A stretch of 52,321 nucleotides of DNA from Helochares maculicollis (Eukaryota > Arthropoda > Insecta > Coleoptera > Hydrophilidae): positions 1 through 52,321 of the forward strand of contig JAWQRO010000151.1 of NCBI GenBank assembly GCA_033557835.1. Reading direction: 5' to 3'. The translations under genes were made by a program, and so were the position numbers. Shown piece after piece: positions 11,515 through 23,000 of the stretch; the stretch's first letter is position 1, and each line of letters opens with the position of its first letter. The notes beneath the pieces were generated by a model. That model searched no databases. It saw only the letters and a program-made list of their open reading frames with translations, and was not told the origin of the DNA.

Positions 11515-11964
11515 ATCATTTTGACAATTCCGATTCCGATGGCAAACGTATAAAAATTGATACCAATTCAACTGGATTGACGTGTTTTGATATATTTTTA
11601 CGGGAGAACTTATAAGACAAGTTGATGAATGCAATAAATATGACATTTACATTTCGTCAAATAAATCATTTTGACAATTCCGATTCCGGTGGCAAACGTA
11701 TAAAAATTGATACCAATTCAACTGGATTGACGTGTTTTGATATATTTTTACGGGAGAAATTATGAGACAAGTTGATGAATGCAATAAATATGACATTTAC
11801 ATTTCTTCAAATAAATCATTTTGACAATTCCGAGTCCGGTGGCAAACGTATAAATATTGATACCAATTCAACTGGATTGATGTGTTTTGATATATTTTTA
11901 CAGGAGAACTTATGAGACAAGTTGATGAATGCAATAAATATCACATTTATATTTCTTCAAATAA
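11515..11964. repeat. Three tandem copies of an exact 150-bp unit
   Basis: Copies begin at 11515, 11665 and 11815, each with atcattttgacaattccga and containing caattcaactggattga, tgtgttttgatatattttta and gatgaatgcaataaatat. They differ at only a handful of bases and keep the 150-bp step without indels. A fourth start (atcatt) at 11965 breaks off at once. The unit is non-coding. A monomer of about nucleosome length is typical of satellite DNA. Small arrays of such monomers are also known inside Helitron-type elements. Confidence 0.95.
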
Positions 11965-11970
11965 ATCATT

Positions 11971-12885
11971 CTCTGGCCATTCTCGCCTAAAATGTTGAAG
12001 GGTTACGAACTATGAAGAACATTATTGTTTTCTTGCTTCACCAATGGTTATGCCTCAAGTAAAGAAACTACAAATAAGGGACTAATGGTCAATGGAATAG
12101 TTAACATCAATGCCTACATTTTCGAAAATTATACCAAGAGATAAAAGGTTTTTTTCAAAGTTACTTCAGTTTTCCGATAACAACATGCCCTTAGAGCTGC
12201 AGATTCTCTTCGTAAAAGAAGAATCGTCGGTGATCATCTCAAAAAAGCATCCATCAATATTTGTATCCATTCTAAATCGTCTGTATTGCCGAATGTATGA
12301 TATTATTCAAAGGGCGATTGTTCTTCAAGCAGTATATACTGTCTAAACGACATTAATTTGGATGAAATTTTTTATTCCGTGCCTGCGAAACAGGATATGT
12401 ACTAGATTTCATAGTTTATAGTGGGACCAGTACACTGATACGTGAACATTTTTGCGGTACAATTCTAGGAAAGTCAGGTAACATGGTTTTAGCATTTATG
12501 GATAAATATTTGAACCAAAGCCTATCTGTAGATTATTGATATACAAGCCTTGTTGTTTTTTCATATTTACATTAAAATTACTTCGAAGCATGTGGCACTA
12601 TAAAGGCTAACACAAAGGTCGGGCCAAATCTGAATAAAAAATTAATTCGGGGCCAATCATCTTAACGAGACTCTGCTTGGTATAAATATACATATAAAGG
12701 CACAACCCGCGTGGTTTAAGACTGTTGACCATTTTTCATGAAAAAAACTTGGTTATTCTCAGCCATTTGTAAGTGTTGCTAAGCTTTTTCTGCTGAAAAG
12801 TAGAATCGGTTGTATTTATTGAAATGTTTTTAAATATTATGTATTTATACTAGAAATGAATGTCTCTTTATACATCCTTAAGTAT
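11971..12885. other. Non-coding stretch, nothing recognised
   Basis: AT-rich, with short chance frames only. The 78-codon frame at 12110-12346 has no recognisable motif and no supporting signals. Confidence 0.5.
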
Positions 12886-12889
12886 GACA

Positions 12890-13265
12890 CCAAGGAAATA
12901 GCTTTTAAGATTCATCACGGCAAGAATGCGAAACTTAAGGGAAATAGTTACTAATAATTCGACAAGATTCGTGTTTACAGGCTCAGCCTCAGCCTCAGAG
13001 CCGCACCACTCTCCGAGAGTGGTCGGTGAATACTTCTAGCACTCGTGCTTAGAAATGTATTTAAAGTCTTGTTCACCGAGGAAGGATGAAGAACTTCTAC
13101 GATTCATCATAGCAAGGAAAACTTAGGAAATAGAAACTAATGAGTAGTTTTATGGAAGATTCTTGTTTACAGCTACAGCCTCAGCTTTAGAGCCGCACCA
13201 CTCTCTGAGAGTGGTCGGTCAATATTTCTAGCATTCGTGCTTAGAAGTGTCTTATTCACTGAGGA
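12890..13265. repeat. Two-copy ~192-bp direct repeat carrying strong hairpins
   Basis: Each copy has agattc, then (c/t)agcctcag, then ccgcaccactctccgagagt followed by ggtcgg, a hairpin with perfect accactct/agagtggt arms extended by ccg/cgg. A second small hairpin follows (ctagca(c/t)tcgtgcttag). The hairpins start at 13001 and 13193. The copies have diverged. The order hairpin, 9 bases, CTAG resembles a Helitron 3' terminus, but the flanks do not prove it. Confidence 0.8.
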
Positions 13266-13388
13266 ATCTGCGTTAAATCCGGATTGTTAGGCGAGTAGCG
13301 GCAACAGCCTTCTTGAAACTTTAAAATTTCTAAATAGATGCTTTGACGACTTTTTAACTTTATATTGCATTTTATACTAAATACTTTT

Positions 13389-13423
13389 GCGGGAATATTT
13401 AGTGGAGACACTCCAGATTTTTT
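13389..13423 (+). repeat. Second copy of the gagtg/cactc hairpin motif
   Basis: gcgggaatatttagtggaga followed by cactccagatttttt matches the motif at 10717 and 41482. Similarity is strongest over about 35 bp and fades on both sides. Confidence 0.5.
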
Positions 13424-13444
13424 AAACAGGTATCCGCATACCAA

Positions 13445-16163
13445 ACAGTTTCCACAGTTAGTGGCTTATAAATTCCACTTTTTCCAAAAAAATTAATTAG
13501 CACCACATTTTAAACTTAATTCTCAAAAACTGCGAAACACGTATTTTTACAATTTTAAAGATGAAACGTGATCTTAATTTTCTCATTTCCAGCGTAAATG
13601 GCGTTTGACATACTGATACCTCCTTTAAGTCACTCCTTATTCCCATTATGAGGTGAATATTTGTAAAATGCGACAGAACGTATTTCTGTTTTGTAGGAGT
13701 AAAAACATGAAGAGTTTTCAGCGATAACAAAAATGGTTTATGGATTAAAAGTGTCTCTATAACGGACAACATTGTAATCCTCCATCTACCCCTTCAATAA
13801 TTAGATTTTTGAAGATGGACCAAATACGAGTCCTTTAACTTGAAATGAAAATTCTGAAAGTATCGTTTTCATGGCTGTAGCATTTTTAATGCTTTGATAT
13901 ACAAGACTCGTTAAGAACCCATCGAACCCCCATTTTCACCCTCTTAGAAATGGAATTCCACAATTCCTTCCTTATTCGTTGCTTTCACCATAAAGGCGAC
14001 ATCCAATAAATTTCACAGTCTTCAGTTTAGTGGTTTGGGCAAGGCGAGTCCATAAGTCAGACAGTAATGACACTTTCTTTTCACAAATTTGTAGATAGCA
14101 ATAGAATTTGTGTTTATCGATACGAATTTATTATGTAACTTCAATCAACACTGTCGAATGCGCACTGAAAAGGTTAGGAAGCAGGAGAATAAAAAACGGC
14201 AAGCATAGTTCAATTTTTTTTATTAAAAAATTTTAAATAGATGAATTTTAAATAAAAACTTCAAAAGATTGTACAAAACTGAAAAATTAATCACTTTTAA
14301 GCAAATTATATAGCTTACAAGTTCTCTTCTATGAATGAAAACAAGATGAGCTGTTTATGTATATGATATATTGCATATATAAAATTCAAACATTAATATT
14401 CTACGATTGAATGGGACAAAGAACCATATATTCAAGTAGTTAGACTTTTATATAGCAATAGTTTGTTTTTCATTACAATTACGATTAATAATTTTTTCAT
14501 TTAATCATACAACCTAGTCGCTATGTATTTATGTAGTCTCGATTTATACAAGTTTTCAATATCAAGGAACATTTAGGCCCCCTGTTTTCTAAATAACTCC
14601 AAATATAATGGTTCATTGTTTTCAGTATTCATTAATGGTTTTTATATATATTAACTCAAAAACATTCTAGATAAAACGGATTTCTTGTACATAGTGTGCT
14701 GACACTATCTAAATAAGAAAAAATATACATATATAAATAATTCAAAATTAATCAACAAATAAAAATATATGCTATGTATATAAATAAATTCATTCTTTTG
14801 TTTTATTGCACGCGACATGTCAAAAAAATAAACTTATCTAGAATGTTTTTTGTCTCATTTTTTTGTATTTTAATCACTCGATATGCAAGTGTACAGCATT
14901 TAACAACATAAACGTAAAACATTTATTTTGAACTACTCTAAGTAACCAATGCTATATGAAACATGAATATATAACATTAAAAATTTGTTGTACATATAAA
15001 ACGCAGATACATAAATTTTTTGCATTTTTTTATTTTCATTTCATTTCATTTTTGGTACCTTGAAATGCACAATTATTTTCAATCCAATTATTTTGTATTC
15101 ATTTTATTTACAGGACACCTAAGAAATGTACTTTGTGGAACTCTAAGATGGCGCTTTTAGCTTTTAGCGCGGCTTAAGTACAATTTAGCTAAAAATTTCG
15201 ATGTTGATTTCGAAAGAGACGATTCGACTCGTTGAATTGCGAATTTGTCAATCTGACTAGAATACATAGATTTTCACTGAAAGAACGCGCGGAGGAAATA
15301 CTGATTCAAAGCACACATAGTACATCGCAAAAAGTGGTTATAAAGTGGATAATTGGTGGAACAGCAAATTTCTTACATTTATATGGCTTCATAAAAAACG
15401 GGAGCTGCACGAGGACTTCCACCTCTTCATCCCTTAGTTTTCGCATTCTCCAACTTTTGCATCCCTAGGTCTTCCGCCCGCACCCGACCCTGCAGCTCTT
15501 ACCCTCAAAAGTGCCCATCTTATCTATTGACAATCGTACCATCATAAAATCTCCCCATTACCCAACACATCTTAAAGACCTCCCAGAGCGTCAGGCTTCC
15601 CAATTGTCGATCTTTTCCATCCTCGTACCTCCCATCGCCCACGCAGCTTCCGCTTTTTATTTACAACAGTAATTACACGACACCAACGTATTTTTTAAAA
15701 GTATTAAATAAAAAGTAAAAACATTCAACATCAAAATTAAAACAGTAATTTCATAATAAAATGCCTCGACAGGCGGTCAAGCAATGCCTCCAACTTTCAA
15801 TAGAATACCAAAGGATCAGTAACAATTTAGAACTTAGGACTTTACATACAGATTTATGTACACAGCTTCTCTCAGAGTTTTCCTTAAAGGAAATTAACAC
15901 AGCATCCAGCGGCCCCAGCCGATCGCGGGGCTCACTTTTAATAGAAATAAACGGCCACTCGACCAATTTCCAAAATAATTGTGGATTCAAGGAAAAATAC
16001 ACCAAGACTATCGTTTTCCATCTTCACCGGTTCCATACATTCAAAAATAAATACCAATTCCACGATTTTCTGTTCCGCCAAAATTTCATCGAAAGTCCGT
16101 TATAATTTTCAAAAATGGTAACTTTGCTTCAGAGAAACAAGTGATTACAACAAACCAACCGTC
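13445..16163. other. Intergenic sequence, no gene seen
   Basis: AT-rich, with a pyrimidine-rich block at about 15400-15640 that may be a decayed transposon fragment. Frames at 15232-15468 and 15761-16105 have no recognisable domain, no splice context and no similarity I can name. Confidence 0.45.
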
Positions 16164-16230
16164 ATGAAGAAAACACTCAAAACTTTATACCTTCATGTTT
16201 TGTTTGTTATTTTTCTGATAAAGCGCAGCA

Positions 16231-16302
16231 ATTTGAAGTTAGCCCCGGGCGCCGAGCGTGGGGCTATGGGCGACCATCGCAACCCGGAGGCCAACTTGAA
16301 AT
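16231..16302. other. GC-rich 72-nt hairpin downstream of the PI3K adaptor gene
   Basis: The segment begins atttgaagttagcc and ends ggccaacttgaaat. These ends pair at 12 of 14 positions, and ccggg/cccgg extends the stem inside. It is strongly GC-rich in very AT-rich DNA, which suggests a structural RNA piece or a transposon end rather than coding sequence. It lies about 245 bp beyond the stop codon of the minus-strand gene, probably just past its polyadenylation site. Confidence 0.5.
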
Positions 16303-16445
16303 CCCCGCCGCAGTACATTTTTCATATAATTTGTAAAAGTTTTCTTCTTTAGTACACTATCACAGTTAATACACATGGTGTTCATGCAGAATAAGAAGTT
16401 ATTTATATAAGTTCCTTTTTTTGCACAATATTTTATACTTATAAA

Positions 16446-16451
16446 TTTAAT
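16446..16451 (-). terminator. Candidate polyadenylation signal (ATTAAA) of the PI3K adaptor gene
   Basis: On the minus strand ATTAAA occurs about 100 bp after the stop. No canonical AATAAA was seen between the stop and 16300. The assignment is tentative because the region is AT-rich. Confidence 0.3.
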
Positions 16452-16546
16452 AAAATATTCTTATAAAATGAACATTTAAAATCACATTCATGATTATTTT
16501 AGGGAATATATAAGTGTTCACAGCAGCTTAAAAATATCACATCACT

Positions 16547-17012
16547 TTAACGGATAAAATTTGACGGAGTATACCACATATCTTTTGTTTTGGCGTAAAT
16601 GGGATACGCCAGGGTTGTGTTCAGAGAATCGTTATGGATTTCTAGGGAATTTTGGGAGTAGTGCAATACTAAGGATTTAAGAGAATCATATATATTGTAC
16701 GGCTCAGCAAAACCTAGACCCTTTTTCGTTTCGTTTATGATGCAGTGGTTCACTATTCCGTTACAGGCTATGGATAAAGCATACTGGTTAGTGCTTGACT
16801 TCCTCACTAAAAATGTTCCATCTGGTTTGTTCGCAAGCAATTTTTCCGCATCAACTCTGCAGCAGTTCAGGAGAAGCCATGTCTTTTCGTCGTTGTGGGG
16901 TAGTACTTCTAAATCACAGTCTTCAGTTGTGTCAATCATGTCGCCGCTCTCCACTCCCTTCTCCAGCAGTTGTTTGATGCGCTGTGGTTTCATTCCTCGA
17001 GCTTGCAAGATT
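16547..17012 (-). CDS. Pi3K21B: PI3K adaptor terminal coding exon (end of iSH2, C-SH2, stop)
   Basis: The acceptor is tctttcttgcag|A. The exon completes the iSH2 (ILQARGMKPQRIKQLL) and encodes the C-terminal SH2: GTFLVRKSS with Arg721, GLGFAEPYNIYDSLKSLVLH and NDSLNTTLAYPIYA, all close to the p85 C-SH2. The stop is at 16549-16547. It is separated from the previous exon by a ~6 kb intron with a mariner relic. Confidence 0.96.
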
Positions 17013-20000
17013 CTGCAAGAAAGATAAACTGTATAAGGCAATGCTTCGAGACACGATCCACTATTTTCCATGTTTGAATAGAACTAATGAAAATTTGAGT
17101 AATTTGTCACTCCTGGCATTTTCGAAATGACGCCAATAGACCGTACTGGGCAATAGAACATTTTGCAAACAGCGGCGCCCTTATTTTTATCAAAATTCTT
17201 GTATTACTACAATCAACACACGGTGTTAGTTAAATCTTGAATTTACATTTTTTCATAAACACAAATCTTTCCTTGTGAATAAGAGATAAGAGAAAACGGC
17301 ACAAATAAAAATTTAATTGCACTCCATTAATTTTTTGTGCACCTTTATCAGATAGAATGTGGCCTTGAAAGAATAGCACTTACATTGCCATCTTCCGCTG
17401 CAACAATGATGATTGTATATGTCGCAAACCAATCCATATTTGCTATGTTAAAATGCGTGCTTACTAATGTGGAAAAATACATCTTTGATAATGACAGGCT
17501 GTAAGCATGGAAGCCCAGGATAACGGGTATGGATAAACTTTGTTTTGCACCAGTTCGATTTACGCCAATTTAGAGCTACGCCGGTGCAGCCGACATAAGA
17601 CGCTCACAGAAGCTACGATTCTAATAGTAGACACGATCGTATACATCGTTTAATTCTATTACATGTATGCAAGCAGCCTATTGTGTGTGAATCAAATTGT
17701 TCCCGAGTTTTTGCTTTTGTTTATAAGACAAACAAAAGCGCATCAGTATATTTTTTAATGTATTACCACGAAAATTAGAAATTTTGGGGAAGGTGATTCG
17801 AAAGTTTGATTGTACGAGGACGTATTGAATAGCATGTAAATGAAATAAGACCATAAGAGTTGGTAGAGTAATGCAGGGAAACTTTAGGGCAGTGACAAAA
17901 TTAGGATTAGACATATGCGGAGAGGCTGAGGCAAGAAAACTTTAAAAGTTTGGAGATTAGATTTCTTCTAAGGGTTGACCCAAGGGTCTCCGACTCACAA
18001 GGCAACCCAAATGTGGATGGGTAATTAAGTGTTTTTATGTCCCCTTCACATGAGCGACACCTACTTCCCCGTGGCAACCATGAACTAAATTGATTAATAC
18101 TTTCATATGAATGTAGAAGGTGCCCCCAAGAAAAACAATATGGTAGAATAACAGTTAACCTCTGAATAAATTAATATACATCAATATACATAAAACCATT
18201 AATTTCTTAAATATTCAGTACGTTCATAAAATCAATAGCTGATTAGGTAGGTATACAACAATATTTTTTATATAACAGCTAAATTTGTTATGTTCTGCAA
18301 TTTAATTGTTTCTCAAAGAGAAACATTTTTTCTTCGATCGCTCTCTAACGGAGATTCACGTAATTACAGATTACAGGTACTTTGAAAAATGTGGATATTG
18401 GAGCAAAAAAACTGTGGGAGTAAATAATTTTTGTTTCCTTTTCCTTTCCCTCCGGAATGAAATTCCCCTCAGAAGTGGGACAAAATTTCCTATGGAGTTG
18501 GACGGGCTCGGGTTGACCCGACAAGATAACCACACACATGCGTAACTTTGGAAGTAAACACATTGGCATTGGTACAGTAGGGCTTTGGGCAGACCGCATT
18601 GAGAAAACAACATCCGTTTTCAAACTGCTGCAATGATGGAAGGATATGACACTGAGGAATATCCAATGGATGAAGGAATGAGAAAATGGAAGGTCCATGG
18701 GAATGGGTATATTTGACAAAAACAAGAAAACAGAGCTTCCACTAAATCTAACAAGAGAAAAGATGGAGCACAGGTTGTTAAGCTAGCTTATGGAAGTGAA
18801 AATTAAAACTAAAAAGGAACTCCTGTACATTAAAATATGAGGTGCCCACTTTAAAATGTCGTTTTGTTGGCAAGAGATGGCGCATGAAATCTATTGAAAT
18901 AACCTTTGAAACCCAAAGCGCCAATTTTTTGGCAAGACTGGCCACTACAAAACGTCATATTCGTTAAGTTGTTTAAAAGTTAGTAGCATACTTCTTTTTC
19001 GTGCTAAACATGTAGAATTTTGAGCCAAGTAAAGAGCATTTGCGGCATGTAATGACTTTTGTGTTCAATCAAAAGAAAAAGGCATCGGAAAGTGATCGAA
19101 TTCTTGAAAAGACTTACAGCAATCTTGCTCCAACTGTCAAGACTTGTGAGCACTAGTTTCAATGTTTCAAAAGTGGCGATTTCAATGTTATTGACAAAGA
19201 ATGTGAAATCGATCAAAAACGTTTGAAGACGACGAATTACAAGCATTATTGGAGAAAGACGATACACAAACACAACAAATAATGGCACAGCAGTTGAATG
19301 TCACTCGGCAAGCCATTTCCGATCGCCTAAGAGCCATTAGGAAGGTTCAAAAGGTTGGAGAGTGGGTTCCACACAAACTGAACGAACGACACACGGAAAG
19401 ACGAAAAATTGTAAGAAATGCTGCATTTACGCCACAATAGAAAGTGTTTTTTGCATCAGGTTGTAATTGGCGATGAAAAATGAATATATTTTGAGAACCC
19501 CAAACGTAAGAAGTCATGGGTAACGCCAGGACAACCATCAACATCAAGTACAAAATCGGATCGTTTTGGGAAGAAGACAAAGCTGTGTGTGGTGGGGTCA
19601 GAAGAGAGTAGTGCACTACGAGCTTCTCAAACCCGGCGAAACAGCTAATACCGTACGCTACCGACAGCAAATGATCAATTTAAACCATGCGTTGATCGAA
19701 AAACGCCCAGAATGGGCTCGAAAACAAGGCAAAGTCATTCTGCAGCATGACAGCGCTCTTGCACATTCAGCCGAAGTGGTCAAAGAAACGATTTCTTCGC
19801 TTGGTTGGGAACTCCTACCCCACCTGCCGTATTCACCAGTCTTGGCGCCTTCTGATTATCACCTCTTCTCATCGATGGGACACGCACTGACTGAGCAACA
19901 CTTCAAGACTTTCGAGCATGTAAAAAAATGGCTCAATAAATAAATATCAATGAAAGTTGAAGCTTTCTTTTGGAATGGTATCCATAATTGCCCGAGCGAT

Positions 20001-23000
20001 GGATAAATGTGTAAAAAGCGAGGGCCAATCCGTTGAATAAAAAATGTTTTACCATTGTTCTTAAATAATTGCGTATTATCACATCAAATATATGAATTTA
20101 GGGACGACAGTATATTTTGCTACCATCAAAAAGTTTTAGATCTCAAAGAAGCTATGAAACCAAGACGCTTCTGTTTCGCTTTGCTCCCGAAGTTGGGACG
20201 TATGGAAGAGATAACACAATTTGAATAAAAAATGTTTTACCAGTGTTTTTAATTGCATATTTTTCATGAAAAAAAAAAATGATATTTTAAATTTGCTCGC
20301 CTGGTAGTGATCTAACTTTAATGAAGAGATATTAAAAGATATAAACAAGAAGCCAACTAAGAAGAACATATAAATAAGGGAGGAAAATAGTGTAGATCAA
20401 AGGGAACTGCAGGAAATTAGGAGCAATTTAGAAGCCATCGACAGAGGATGAAGGTAGAAGAATGTTGCAATAATTTGAATTGTATTAAAATGGGATAGCC
20501 AAATAAAATAAAGCCAAAGGTTAAAAAGAAAATTATGGATTGTAATAAAACTGAGGTTAAAGTAAATAAAGTGCGAAAATTGGGTGCAGGAATGTATTTA
20601 GTTGCGTTGGATGATCAAATGAAAAAAGGAGCCATCTTTGATGAGCATACAAACTGAAAAATTTTCATAGTCGATGCTTTTACAAAGAGTAGAGCAAGGG
20701 TATCCCACTCATAAGGAAAGCTAGATGTGGATGGGTAATAAAAAATTTTTGCGATATTTAGCGGCGATCTCACTTTCATGTAGGGAATGATTCATTGTTT
20801 GTTTCTTTCTTTTTTCCCTCCAGACTGAAATTCCCCTCAGAAAGTAGTCATTTCTATGGAGTTGGACGGGCTCGGAGTAGAGGAAATAGAAAGATTTGAG
20901 AGTAGTCTCAAATGAGGTCAAGAATGATAGTATTGTAAAGGTGGGTTATTTAATATGATCAGTGTAAACAGGGAAGCTTAGAAATGGGATAAAGACGGAG
21001 AAGATTGGATTATTTTTCCCCGCTGTGATTCAGTTTTCAGACAGACATAACCTTCCAAATAAGCAGACCTCCTATTAGAGTATCATCTCTATTCTAAGAC
21101 GGCTGCAAAAATCTTGACATCCTAGAAATGGGATTGAACGCCGTGATAATTTACATGCCGTTTAACACAGCTTTCATATTACAACATACGGGGTGGCAAT
21201 TTCTTCGTTTAAGGCATATTATTTGTGCATAACATCAAAAGATATGAACAAGGAGATAAATATTAACTCCAATCAGACCGTTCAACATCTTAAGGCGGTC
21301 ATGTGACATTTGAAACGGGATAAAAAAAATCTGTTGTTCGCTTGGGATGGAGTGACAAACAATTGTATAAACAGTTACTAGTGTAAGCTTCTGTCTGGAT
21401 TTATACTATGTACAAATGTATAAAAGGTGGATAAAATTAACATAAACAAAAATCATTATCGGGCTTATATGCAAATACGGATTCAAAGACGTAGCAACCG
21501 ATGATGTGACTGAACTGTTAAATATTCATGACCGACTACTCTCAATCCCAGAATGAGGAGAGTTGTTGGAAGAATTAGATTGCCCTCAGTCAGGTAATCT
21601 CAAAGAAGGGAAATAGGATGAAAAATTAAATGCTGAGAAAACCTGAAAAACTATCTATCTAAGTCTTATCCTTTGTTCTATAAAAACGTTCGACAGATGT
21701 GCTCTGCCAGAGATTTCAATCGAACTGCAAATGTTGAAAGTGTCACAGCTGCTATTCCACTTAATTCTACGTTTCTGCAATACAGGAAGCAAAAATCGCA
21801 ATTAACGTGATTGGATGCTTTTTTTGAAAAATAAAAAACGCAAGAATTCAATTGAGAACTGTCTAAGTGATTAATTAGTTTTTAACATAAAAAACTCACT
21901 AACTCTAATAAACATCATTAGTTACTTTATAAGACTTTTAACTTTATTTATTGAATACATTTATAATTAATTTGGAATAAGTATAGGTTATGTATTAAAT
22001 AGAATGTTGGTTTGTTTCGTTTGTTTTTAGTATTTTGACAAGAAACCTAACCTTAAATCGTTCATTTGTGTTCATTTCACGCTGTTTTTTTAAGATGGTG
22101 TCTCTTGTAATGGAATTACTCCTTGAAACGAAATTTACATGTATAGTAGATACACAACTTCACCCGAACTTTCGAACGAAATTTTCTTATGTAAATTGTG
22201 TTTATTTTGCTTTTCTTTCGGTTAGACACCACAGTAAGTTTTAAGCAAGAAAAATTAACGTAAATAGTCTTTAAGTCGAATATTTAATAGTCTAAGGCAA
22301 TCATTATAATTCCATTTTTTGCCTTTAATTAAGATTTCAATGACTTTATTATGCACCCTTCCCCCATAACAAAAATTATTGCATATTTGAAATGTGTACA
22401 AAAGAATAGCCGTCAGGAGAGCTGACAAATTATGCTGTGTCCTATGGTATAGGACTTAACTAAACTTAACTTAGACACTTAGAACTTGGTCTAGTCAAAT
22501 ATTTTTTGGGAATACAACCTTAAGAGACTAAATAAAAGTGGAATAACCTTCGGATTGTGAGGGCAAGCTTTTAAAAGCTATCTTGAACCAAAATCCCTGC
22601 ATTGACCAACAAGGATATAGGAGAAATACGTGACAATCAACCATTTGTGCCCCCTGGGAAAATTAGATAGAATATGCAAGTTAGCATGGGCACCTCAATA
22701 TTACACTGAGTGGAAAAACATTCCCTTTTTAGGCACTTCTATAAAGTCGTGCAAAGTAGGTTACCTAGGACAACAATCATCCACAAGATAATTGTTTCAT
22801 AAGGACCAGTCACCTCTACCAATTTCAAAAACAAACAGCAATAGACAAATATGTTAGTTATGACTAGTATTTAGCTAGAAATAGATACTTAGAATGTCAT
22901 TTTGATCGACCGTTTAAAAACAAAGCATGGTATTTTAATGAGAGCTTAAAACGTGAAAATCCCAGTCAAGATTGCATAAAATAAATGTTTAGCTTACCTT

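Noticed and set aside
15761..16105. 114-codon plus-strand frame as a gene
   Set aside because: No domain or similarity, AT-rich flanks, and a comparably long frame on the opposite strand over the same DNA.
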